From: Mariprofundus sp.
GTDB taxonomy: Bacteria; Pseudomonadota; Zetaproteobacteria; Mariprofundales; Mariprofundaceae
Direction of reading: 5' to 3'
Length of the DNA: 38,622 bases
Assembly (NCBI GenBank): GCA_021772775.1
Contig: JAJFLH010000016.1
Location: forward strand, 1 to 38,622
Shown here: piece by piece, positions 23,514 through 33,500 of the stretch
Layout: every line of letters begins with the position of its first letter
How positions within the stretch are numbered: position 1 is the stretch's first letter
Notes under the pieces: model-generated
What the model was told of the DNA's origin: nothing
Database searches by the model: none
What the model saw: only the letters and a program-made list of their open reading frames with translations
Made by a program: the position numbers and the translations under genes

Positions 23514-24759
23514 TCCTCTTCATGATGAAAAAGCCATTATTGGAGCTGCAATACTTTCGCCAACCAGCGAACACAACATGGTTGATCTTTCACCGGCTGA
23601 TTTTAGCGACGATTTTTTTGGTGCGGTATGGAAGCGCATGCGGGAAATGCGGGAGTTGGACATAAGCCTGCTTGAATCGGAGTTTTTTGAGAGGCGTGCG
23701 GATCTGACTGATGCTGCAAACAGTATGCCTACGATTACAAACCTGGAAAAGATTGCTAAAAGGATAAGAGAGGCAGCACACAGACGCAGGCTTTTGCAAT
23801 CACTGCGCACTGCTCATGGTTTGATTGAGTCTGGTGAAAGCATAGCGGACGTATCAGCGATAGTAGCAAAGACATTTGACGATGTGCATTCGGGTGATGG
23901 TTGGAAGTCGTTATTTGATTACCTTGTTCCTGCATATACCGACATTGAGCAAGCACAGCTAAGCGGGAAAAGCTGCATGTTTGCCCCAACAGGGTTTGTA
24001 GATTTCGATAAAGAGTTTGGCGGCATGCAGAAAGATGGATTGATTGTAGTCGCTGGACGACCTGCAATGGGTAAAAGCGCATTCGCAGCGGCGTTAGCGA
24101 GAAAGGCCGCAGAAGATAAGCCGGTGCTAATCAACAGCATGGAAATGTCAGGCTCACAAGTGGCAATGAGATATTACGCATCAGAGTCAGGCGTATCACT
24201 TTCAAAACTGACCGGCGGCGGCATGGTTGGAGATGATTACACTAAACTGGTTGCTGCTCAGGAAAAGCTTTCTGGAATAGGCATACATATCAATGAAAAG
24301 CGCAGTCGCAGTGTTGCGGAAGTATGCGCCGAAGCAAGACGCTTCCAACGCATTCACGGCGATGTGGGCATGATAGTTGTGGATTATCTCGGACTCATGG
24401 CACTGCCAGACGGCTTCACGAAAAACGATCAGGTCGCAGAGGCAACAAGAATGCTGGCCAACCTGGCTGGTGAGATCCATTGCCCGATAGTCCTCTTATG
24501 CCAGCTAAACCGTGATTGTGAAAAACGCGCAGATAAATCTCCAATGATGTCAGACCTTCGAGACAGCGGCGCAATAGAAGCCGATTCGCACCAGGTAATT
24601 TTTCCATTCAGACCAGAAGTTTACGACAAAGACAATAAGCTCAAAGGCTTGGCAATCATCAACATGGCAAAAAATAGGAACGGCGCAACGGGAAAGGTTC
24701 AGATGACTTGGATAGCAGATCAAACATCGTTCAAAGACATGGAAAGGGGGGATTTCTAA
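23506..24759 (+). CDS. Replicative DNA helicase, DnaB family
   Basis: The 417-aa protein has a short N-terminal DnaB domain (about 1-110) and a RecA-like helicase domain with Walker A G-R-P-A-M-G-K-S (184-191), the N-S-M-E-M-S block, Walker B M-I-V-V-D-Y-L-G-L-M (about 295) and a Q-L-N-R motif followed by the S-D-L-R-D-S-G-A-I-E arginine-finger region. It overlaps the DUF1376 gene by 8 nt, forming a two-gene replication module. It is somewhat shorter than host DnaB (about 470 aa), as is common in phages. Confidence 0.9.
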   Translation: MRNPLHDEKAIIGAAILSPTSEHNMVDLSPADFSDDFFGAVWKRMREMRELDISLLESEFFERRADLTDAANSMPTITNLEKIAKRIREAAHRRRLLQSLRTAHGLIESGESIADVSAIVAKTFDDVHSGDGWKSLFDYLVPAYTDIEQAQLSGKSCMFAPTGFVDFDKEFGGMQKDGLIVVAGRPAMGKSAFAAALARKAAEDKPVLINSMEMSGSQVAMRYYASESGVSLSKLTGGGMVGDDYTKLVAAQEKLSGIGIHINEKRSRSVAEVCAEARRFQRIHGDVGMIVVDYLGLMALPDGFTKNDQVAEATRMLANLAGEIHCPIVLLCQLNRDCEKRADKSPMMSDLRDSGAIEADSHQVIFPFRPEVYDKDNKLKGLAIINMAKNRNGATGKVQMTWIADQTSFKDMERGDF

Positions 24760-24938
24760 TGCCTCCGAATTCCCAAAAAGAACACAACCCCATACGCACA
24801 GCCACTTGCCGGAGATGTAAAAACGTATTCGGTGTCGATCACAAATTAGGCATATCAGAAGTAGTTGGTTGCCACCTTTGCAAAGCCCAAAAAATACAAG
24901 AGGAAAATAGCCATGAGCCAGTTAACAGCAGGATATGA
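24759..24938 (+). CDS. 59-aa putative zinc-ribbon protein
   Basis: The start overlaps the helicase stop by one base (TAATG), with GGGGGG about 5-9 nt upstream. Four cysteines form C-R-R-C and C-H-L-C pairs about 21 residues apart, the pattern of a small zinc ribbon. No further homology is evident. The gene overlaps the next by 26 nt. Confidence 0.6.
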   Translation: MPPNSQKEHNPIRTATCRRCKNVFGVDHKLGISEVVGCHLCKAQKIQEENSHEPVNSRI

Positions 24939-25737
24939 TAATCCAGTGATTCAGGGAATGTCTGCCAAAGTCCAGCAGCACATTAAAACAAGTGAGTTTG
25001 AGCCTCCTGTTGGAGTGGCTGAAGCTCTAAAACATTCTGTTAAATTTTCTCTTGGAGAGTCTGATGATTTACCCACAACTTGTGATATAGATGAAGATGG
25101 GAATCGCTCAATCCCGATCCACCTTCCTTTTGATCTGATGGCAATTGAGAGCATTTCAACCGAATATGAGGGAAAGTATTTTGATAGCATCTCTCTATAC
25201 AAAAAGATAAGTGCGTCCTGTTTACATGTGTTCTTTTTCGCACGCCAACATGGAATGAACGAGTGGGTGTTCCCTTTAGTTTGGGGAGCCATTGAGATGG
25301 TGAAGGGACAGCCTCACCAATTCAGAAAGCATGGCCCATGGCCTGTTGAAACGGATGAAGCAAAGGAGTGCTATAGAAAAAATGCTATTGATACATGCAA
25401 TATTGCTCTTACAGAACTCTCTTGCCTAAATACACTTATTGAATGCAATAATATTGGTGTTGAAACAGTGCCGGCTCCAAAACCTGAGCCAGGGCAAAAA
25501 CTCGGAAAGCGAAAGCGTGAGCTACTTCAATTCGAGTACCGTGTTCTGACTATCAAAGGGCGTAAAACATATGATGACAAGGGGGATGGGAGTCACCGTT
25601 CACCTCGATTGCATTTGAGAAGAGGGCATATCCGCAAGTTTCCATCCGGCAAGAAAACTTGGATTTCTTCGTGCGCAGTTGGAACAGGAAAAAGAGGTGT
25701 GATCCAAAAGGATTATTCTGTTGAGGTGCCATCATGA
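24913..25737 (+). CDS. Phage protein of unknown function (274 aa)
   Basis: I do not recognise the N-terminal two thirds, a soluble helical region with P-F-D-L-M-A-I-E-S and three cysteines. The C-terminus, R-S-P-R-L-H-L-R-R-G-H-I-R-K-F-P then K-K-T-W-I-S-S-C-A-V-G and V-I-Q-K-D-Y-S-V, is a motif seen in many uncharacterised phage early proteins. AGAGG precedes the ATG at 24913. It overlaps both neighbours (26 nt and 4 nt), so it is part of the early operon. Confidence 0.7.
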   Translation: MSQLTAGYDNPVIQGMSAKVQQHIKTSEFEPPVGVAEALKHSVKFSLGESDDLPTTCDIDEDGNRSIPIHLPFDLMAIESISTEYEGKYFDSISLYKKISASCLHVFFFARQHGMNEWVFPLVWGAIEMVKGQPHQFRKHGPWPVETDEAKECYRKNAIDTCNIALTELSCLNTLIECNNIGVETVPAPKPEPGQKLGKRKRELLQFEYRVLTIKGRKTYDDKGDGSHRSPRLHLRRGHIRKFPSGKKTWISSCAVGTGKRGVIQKDYSVEVPS

Positions 25738-26159
25738 TTATCAATGGAGAGCACTGGCAAACATTTGGATCAGTAGATGAAGCTTTGGACAGTTCAATAA
25801 ATGCAGATGGACATAAAGATATTCTTCAACTGGTAACAGAGACATTGAGTGAAACTGAAGCGCTTCTGTTGCTGGCCCAAAAGGCTGAAAATTACGAACA
25901 GCAGAATCACGCCTGTATGGCACTTGCATCAAAGCTATCTGCAACACTTGGCTACGATGAATCATTACTCTTCGATGTGGTAAGGGAGCTATCTGCGTTG
26001 TCACTACGGCATCGATATGCTCAACATCAAAAGCGCTTATCTGTAAGCCGTAAGCAAATAAGCTTATGGAGGAAGACCACACAAGCCTGGGCCGCTGCGG
26101 CGGAGCAACACGCTGCTGATCAATTGGAAGTTGCCCTTACAGACGCTGGTTTCATTTAA
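25734..26159 (+). CDS. Hypothetical protein, last gene of early operon (141 aa)
   Basis: The ATGA overlap with the previous gene indicates coupling. The protein is mainly helical (T-E-T-L-S-E-T-E-A-L-L-L-L-A-Q-K-A-E-N-Y; L-R-H-R-Y-A-Q-H-Q-K-R-L) and may form a coiled coil. No family is recognised. A terminator follows about 70 nt downstream. Confidence 0.65.
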   Translation: MIINGEHWQTFGSVDEALDSSINADGHKDILQLVTETLSETEALLLLAQKAENYEQQNHACMALASKLSATLGYDESLLFDVVRELSALSLRHRYAQHQKRLSVSRKQISLWRKTTQAWAAAAEQHAADQLEVALTDAGFI

Positions 26160-26227
26160 ACTGTTGCGGTAGCGGATGTACGAACGTACACTTACATTGT
26201 CGACATATAGTCGATCCGATTTATTCG

Positions 26228-26262
26228 AAGACCGTTTTCCGCAAGGGGAGCGGTCTTTTTTT
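26228..26262 (+). terminator. Terminator closing the early operon
   Basis: AGACCG pairs with CGGTCT, extended by wobble pairs up to a GCAA tetraloop, followed by seven T. It separates the early genes from the late-type pair. A short inverted repeat TGTACG-AA-CGTACA lies upstream at about 26176-26189. Confidence 0.85.
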
Positions 26263-26285
26263 GTTTTAATTTTGGAGGTAGTGAA

Positions 26286-27581
26286 ATGGCTGGCATATCA
26301 GGAACAAGTGTAAAAGCAGGCGTAGATGGCTTTATGGGCGGTGTTAATTTCGGTCTTGGTCTTGAGGACAGGCAAGACAGAAAAGCACGGCAAACCAGAC
26401 TGGATGATGAACGCGCAGCAGACAAGAAATACAATCGCGGTATTAATGAGCGGAATTTTGGCATCCAGCAGAGCAATCGGGCGGAAGATCTTGATCACCG
26501 GGATAAGGTGTTTGAGCAGAATAAGCAGTTGATTGATTTGAATGGTGAATTGAAGCAGCTGCAGATTTCTTCCGCTGGCGATAAACTAACAAGAGAGCGC
26601 GGTTCATACATTTCAAAGGCAATGCGTGCTGCTATGACAGGGCGTGATGGGGAAAGACTCACGCCAGAAGAGTTTCAAGCTTTCGATCCAGAGGAAGTGC
26701 AACGGCGATTTGGTGTGCTTAATGAAGGCATGGCCTGGATGTCCAATGAAGGAAACTTTTTAAAGGGATACCTTGGAAAAAACCCATCTGGATCAATCAA
26801 TGCTGATAAGCCAGTAGCTGGTTTTAGCTTAATGCAATCTAATCAGGGGAATTTAGGTGTTGGTGCTCACCTGAACTTAAACGATGGTAGCACGGGGATG
26901 CTCGACTATCCGAACAGGGCTGATGGTGAAGGCTCGGTCATCCCGGCTGATGCCTTTGTAGATATGGCGTGGCAAACATCCGGAGTGTTTCTTGATGATA
27001 AAATGACCGACCGTGAGAAGCTTGGAGTCCAGAACAAACACGCAACAGAGCTCGAAAGTCTCAAGTCTAAAAATAGAATGGCTGAACAATCTGCAAAACC
27101 ACAAACCAAAACAGATATGCAGCGCAACATGGAATACCTGATTGAGTCAGGTGTTTCAAAGAATCCAGCGCAAGCCCGCAAGATGATGCTTCAGGCTAAA
27201 TCTAACCCTTCAAAAATCATTGCGGAAATGGTTAAAAGTTCTGAAGAGAATCAGATGATGTTCAACATCAAACCCGGCGATGAGCGTTATCGCAATCGTG
27301 AACAGATGATTACTGAAGCTTTCGGATTACTTGATAAGATCAACGGTAAAACATCTCAGCCGGGAGTTGATGATGTTCAACCAACTGGTCAGCAGGAAGA
27401 TGGTGGTGTGGTGGATCACTCTACACAGCGAGTTGCCTCACAATCACAAACTACCACTCCATCACAACAGCAATCTGGATTACCTCCGAAGGAATCACTT
27501 GTACCAGGTCAGGTCTACGAGATACCAGGACGCGGTAAAGCTCAATGGAACGGGACGATGTTCACCCCGGTAGCGGAGTAA
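26286..27581 (+). CDS. Phage internal/ejection-like coiled-coil protein (431 aa)
   Basis: The protein starts with a small Gly-rich segment (G-T-S-V-K-A-G-V-D-G-F-M-G-G-V-N-F-G-L-G-L), then a long charged helix (about 28-100: D-R-Q-D-R-K-A-R-Q-T-R-L-D-D-E-R) predicted as coiled coil. A Gln/Pro-rich linker (about 365-400) and a terminal V-Y-E-I-P-G-R-G-K-A-Q-W-N-G follow. This form and position directly before a giant polyvalent protein are typical of podovirus virion-internal proteins, but the exact role is inferred. GGAGGT lies 7 nt upstream. It ends 3 nt before the next gene. Confidence 0.6.
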   Translation: MAGISGTSVKAGVDGFMGGVNFGLGLEDRQDRKARQTRLDDERAADKKYNRGINERNFGIQQSNRAEDLDHRDKVFEQNKQLIDLNGELKQLQISSAGDKLTRERGSYISKAMRAAMTGRDGERLTPEEFQAFDPEEVQRRFGVLNEGMAWMSNEGNFLKGYLGKNPSGSINADKPVAGFSLMQSNQGNLGVGAHLNLNDGSTGMLDYPNRADGEGSVIPADAFVDMAWQTSGVFLDDKMTDREKLGVQNKHATELESLKSKNRMAEQSAKPQTKTDMQRNMEYLIESGVSKNPAQARKMMLQAKSNPSKIIAEMVKSSEENQMMFNIKPGDERYRNREQMITEAFGLLDKINGKTSQPGVDDVQPTGQQEDGGVVDHSTQRVASQSQTTTPSQQQSGLPPKESLVPGQVYEIPGRGKAQWNGTMFTPVAE

Positions 27582-27584
27582 GAT

Positions 27585-30500
27585 ATGAGTGAATCTGCTG
27601 CTTTTACATACGAAGATGCACAAGCTCCCTCTAATGGTGTTGGTTTCTCATACGAAGAAGCTAATGCAAGCCCTCAAGAAGGGCTCAGTCATGAAGAGGC
27701 GCAAGGAACTTCAGACGCAGGCTTCTCATACGAAGAGGCTTTAAATGAGCCACCTTCCTTTATGGATCAGATGGGCGGAGGGATCGACTCGGTACAATCA
27801 TCATTCCAAAAGACAGGCGCACTAATTGCCGATAAAGCAGGTGCTGATGAAATTGCACAGGGCTTGCGAAATGACGCAACTGCAAATGATGAAGAGGCTG
27901 CAAAGGTTCAATACCAGTCCAAACATGGTGATAGCGGTTGGAAGCAGGCACTCAATCTATCAGATCCAGAATGGTGGAAGGCAACTATTGCAGAAGCTAT
28001 TCCCGGCTCAGCTCCATTCCTTGCTGGTGCGGTGGCTGGGGCTGCTGCTACACCATTGCCACACCCTGTTGCTAAGTTGATTGGTGCCGGTCTTGGTGGT
28101 GGTGCCGCAGTTGTGCTGCAAGAAGTAGGCCCTGCTTATGAAGAGCATCTGCAGGCGCACCCTGACGATACAGAGGGTGCGACCGATTACGCAATCAAGA
28201 AAGCAGGGTTAACAGGCGTGATCAATGCGGCATCGATTGGCTTAGGGCCATTGGGTTATGGTGCCGGTGCGATTAAGCACGCTCTTATTCAGATGGCGGT
28301 ACAACCAGCGGTTGGTGTTGCAGATACAGTTGCAGGCAATGCAATGGAACAGGCGAACATTGATCCAAACACGCCGCTATCAAGAGGTGTAGCTAAAGCA
28401 GCCGTTGGTGAAATCGCAGTAGATGCGCCAGGCACAGTTGCAATTGTTCGTAATGTGATGAAATCCGGACAGGACACGCAGATCGCTACTGATGTAGATG
28501 CAGAGGATGCCGCAGCTGTGGCTGCAGATGGCCATCAGGTGGAGATAGCCCAAGATGATGGCGTGGTAAGTGTTGAAGGTGATCCAGTCACGGCGGAAAT
28601 ACGGCCTGAAAGTGGCGAGAATATGGCTGTAACAGATCAAGCAGCACCGAAAGTACCGGAACCGGCATCTACCATTGAAGCGCAGATTGATGCCTTTAAT
28701 GATGGTCGTAAGCCTGCCGTATTAATCACACCGGGCGAGGATACTCCCCAGATACCTGAAGGCGCTAAATCCTTCGACCTTGGAGATTCAGGAACACTAA
28801 TATTCAAAGATAATGCCACGTTGGCCAAAGCTCTTAACCCTGAGACATTAGGCGAAGCGCTGGGGTTTGGAACAGGAGCGAAACCGGAGAGTCCTACAAA
28901 TGCTATTGTATCAAAAGATGCACAAGGTCGAATCGTTGCAGAGCAGCTGACAGATGAAAAAGACCTTGATCTCCATGCCTCTGTTATCGGCGCAGGAAGG
29001 ATACTTGCTGGGGAAGGTGGGAGTATTGAACTGCAATCTATTGGACAGGTATTGCAGCAGAGACAGGAAGCCGTCACGCCATCTTTATCAGCAGAAGAAG
29101 ACACTGGCATAACAGAGGGAGTAAAAGCCACAGGAGAGGCATCTGTTGCAGCCTCACCGGCAGATTTACAGCAAATAACTGCTGATATGCAAGGTGATGG
29201 AATGAAGTTCCGCAAAGGTGAAGCCGAGTTGTTCCATGCCGGTGATGTTGCCACTGTTGAAGCAGTCAGGAGCAGGGTGAGTCTAAAGTTGCAAGAGCGT
29301 AAGGCGCAACAGGAGGGATTCGCCGCCCTCGATGAAGGTAAACCATTCTCATTTAATCCCAATGCAAGTGACGAGCTTCCGGTTAATCCTTCAGAAGGCC
29401 AGGCCGGTGCGGCTGCAATTGCGAAGCTTGATGAACAAACAAAGCAACCTGACATAAGCCAAAAGGTTATATCGAAAAGCACCTCTGAATCTGACATAGC
29501 AGAAGAGCAGCCAGTGCAGAATGCCGATGTTTCAACAGCGAAGCGCATGAATGTGAATACAAGCAAGGATGAGTTGCAAACGCAGGCGACTACAGCAGGT
29601 ATGCAAAGCCCCTTGCAGCAGGGGGAAGATGAGGCTGTTTCGCCAAAGGCTGTTGTCACTCAAGCGTTAAAGCTTGAACGAAACGAGAAAGGCTCGCTTA
29701 TCGCATCAGGTGAAGGTGTGCGTGATGTGCTGAAGCAAGCGGGTGTGAAGTTTGTTCCGCGTAAGGGAGGAACTGCCCTTGTTGCAAAATCAAACGAAGA
29801 GGCTGCGCACAAGGCGATTGATACGAGATCATCTAAAGCAGCTGTAAAACAGCCTGTTAACTCGTCAGTTGGTAGTCAGGGAGTACAAAGCACGCCTGAA
29901 ACCGGTATGAAAGACCATGTTTCCCAGTCGGAGAAGAAGGTTGAATCAAAATCCGATCAAGAACCCCCCAATACACCAAGTAGCAAGATTGATGATACTA
30001 CCACCAGGCTGGAGAAAGTTGGGCAGAAGGACAATCCTGTTTCACCTAAGAGTCGATCAGGACTATCAAAGAAAGAACGTACAAACTTATTCAAGGATGG
30101 GACTGAAGTTCCAAGAAGTAAGTTGCTGAGTGAATACTATTCCCCTGGTCGAATTGTAAAAAGCTACGGTGGACATGATCGCGTAATTTCTCTTGATGAG
30201 AAAGATGGTGGAGAGTGGTCTGTTAAGGTTATTGAGGTCACAAAGGATGATAATGGTGAATGGATAGATGCAGGCGATGTGCGAGAGCATTCCACATTTC
30301 CTGAGCGAAAGAGTATGGCAGCCGCATTCAAATCAGATGATGAATCTGCTTCACCAGAAAAACAATCGGGTGAGAATATCGAAGATTTCGGTGAGAAGCT
30401 TGGTGGCGCAAAGAAGGATACTTACAATCTATACCGTGATCAGATGGCCAAGGCTGGTGAGTATGATGTGAATGATGTGCCTCTATCAAAATCATGGCCA

Positions 30501-33500
30501 GAGCCTGATTACAAGAAGCTTCTGGAAGGCGGTATTGATAAAAAGACTGTAGCATTCATCAGAGCAGCAAGGGATGAAATACCCAACAAGCCAAGGGATA
30601 AATACAAGCTCGCTCGCTGGACTCCACAGGTTAAATTGCTTCGATCCTTGGCAGACGATTTGTTGCAAGGGCATATTTCTGTTGATCGTCTATTTACTGA
30701 GCTTTCATTGGAAAAGTACAATCGATTGCGCGAAGGGATTAGCGGCAGAATTGAATTGTATGAGAAGATAGGCCATGAGCGAAGCATGAAAGGTATCGCT
30801 GTAACTGTTGGGCGATACAGTATGTATGATGGCGTTAAGCATGACCCTGCAAAGACTATCTGGTCAGTGAGTCAGAAGAAGAAAGCAACGGCCTTTGGAA
30901 ATATGCCGAGAATGCTTGGTAAAGGTGACACAAGAGAGAAAGCTGTTGAAAGCTTCGTAAAGAATCTTGATAAGATTGACTCACTGCCAGCAAGTGAGAA
31001 GCGAAAGAAAAGCGGGTTTGATGTTTATCATTATCAAGATAAGCCTGATATGTATTGGATCGGAAAGAAGATTGGCAAGAATCGGGCTGATTTGAAATCA
31101 TTTGATTCACTTGATAGCGCTAAGGCATACCTGAACGACAACCAGAGCTCGGTAGAAGAACTGCTTGCGCGATACAAAATACTCCCCGGTCATCGCCGAG
31201 AAACAAACCGCGAGAGATCAGGGGTTGATTATCGCAACGGTGAAGATGTAACGCCAGAGATGTTCAGTGATGCGTTTGGTTTTCGCGGTGTAGAATTTGG
31301 TAATTGGGTTAAAGCTACAGGCGAGAGGCAGGGCCACCTCAACCGGGCATACGATGCGCTAATGGACTTAGCTAACCTGATTAATATTCCACCACTCGCA
31401 ATCTCTCTAAATGGAGAGCTTGGACTGGCATTCGGCGCGAGAGGTAGCGGTGGCGCGGATCCAGCAGCAGCTCACTACGAGCCTGATTTCGTAGCAATAA
31501 ATCTGACAAGAAAGAATGGTGCTGGTTCATTGGCCCACGAGTGGTTTCATGCGATGGATAACTACTTCTCTCGCAGTCGCAGAGATCCATCGGGAATGAT
31601 GACAGACAAACCATATCATCGCGGTGCCGGCGTTCGTCGCGAAGTATCTGGAGCATTCAAAGACATCGTGGATGCGTTGAAAAAAACAGGCATGGAGAAG
31701 CGGGCAGCAGAGCTAGATAAACGCAGATCTAAGCCGTACTGGGCTACGTCATGGGAGCAGTCAGCGCGAGCATTTGAAAGCTACGCGATTGATAAGCTTG
31801 CTCAGTCTGAATCTGTTAATGATTACCTAGCAAATGTCCAAGGTCATACAGAGTTCACGCGAAACATGCTTGAATCACTACTGGAGGGGAAGACGGCTGA
31901 AGAGTCATATCCATACCTACTAGACAGTGAAATGGATGGTGTGCGAACAGTATATGATAAATTCTTTGAGACTCTGAAAACTAAAGAAACAGACAAGGGT
32001 GTTGCTCTGTTCTCACGCACCAAAGGTGATAAGTCAGCCGTTGGGAGGTCGTCTGAAGAACTCAGTGCGATCATGGATAAAGTCATTGTCCGCGTCGGTA
32101 ATCGTTGGCCGGTGCATACACTCCATACGTTTGGCGATCTTCCTGTCTCGATACAGAAACAGGCCGATACAGAGGGCCACGATGGCAATGATGTAGATGG
32201 TGTATTCCATAAGGGTAATGTTTATCTGATTCGGGATAACTTAGCAAGACACAGTGATCCTGAATTGAAAGTTGAGGAAGCTCTTTTACATGAGTTCGCA
32301 CATGGTGATATCCGCGCTATGTTCGGCGAAGAAATGGCTGCAAAGCTGAATGTCTTATTTGCTGCCTCTGGTGGTTACAAGGGCATAAAGGCTATTGCTG
32401 ATAAACATGGTATCGATCTTCGTCCGTACTCCAAAAGCGGGGCTCTGGCTGGTATGGCTAGCAATAAGCGACAGAACCTAATCATGGATGAAATTCTTGC
32501 TCACCTTGCACAGGAAAAGCCAAACACAGCCAAACGGATAAAAGAGATCGTCGGCATGATTCGCCAATGGCTTCGAGACCATGGCTTTGCAAAGCTGGCC
32601 AAGTACGGTGAAACGGATCTGCTAAACGTATTAAGGGAGGCAAGAAAGGTTACTGCTAAAAATGTGAGCGGCAGAGCTACGTTTATGGTGTCCAAGCATG
32701 AACCAAACGGTATGAGTGGCTTCGATGGCTTTGTGGATGACCACAATAAGGCCATTAAATCCCTTCCATGGGACAGTATTGTGGGCTTTGCAAAGGATAA
32801 GCGTCGTATCTTGATGGGAGCGCTTACCAACCTGCAATTGGGTGAAGTGTATGCACCTGCATTAAAAGGGATGGAGGGAGGCAACCCACTCACCAATTAC
32901 AATACATCGCTGCAGAACCTCGAAGCAGAGCGTAACGGCGCATTACATGAAGCTGAACTTATTGACCAGTCATGGGATAGTCTAAACGGTAAAGAGGCAG
33001 ATGCTGTTGGTACACTGATGAATGATGCGACCGTGTATGCTATTCACCCTGACAAAGCCTTTGAATCACAGATGCCTGAACTGCAGAAGAAGTTGCAACA
33101 AGTACGAAGCGAGGAAGAAGGTACAGAGGTTAAGCGTGAGATACAGAATGAGAAGCATCGTAAACTTGCATATCCGAACCTCTCCAAGCGCTACCAGGCA
33201 CTGAGTAACGACGCCAAGGGTGTCTATGCAAACGTGCGTGATCTGTACACCCAGCAATGGAACAAAACACAGGCGGAGATGATTAACCGGGTTGCTCGTA
33301 ACATTCCTGATGAAAGCATACGTAAGCAGTCCATTACAGAAATCAGATTAGCATTCAGAAAGGCGATCCAGATAGGTCCCTACTTCCCACTTGCTCGATT
33401 TGGCGACTTTGTAACGATTGCTCGTAAAGATGGTGATTATATTCGTGATCATCATGCAACCAGTGCCAAACAGAAAAAGGCCGCTGTGAAATATCGTAAA

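Noticed and set aside
28637-29659. 340-aa minus-strand ORF within the giant gene
   Set aside because: Ser/Cys/Ala-rich shadow translation of the low-complexity part of the plus-strand gene, without its own start signals.
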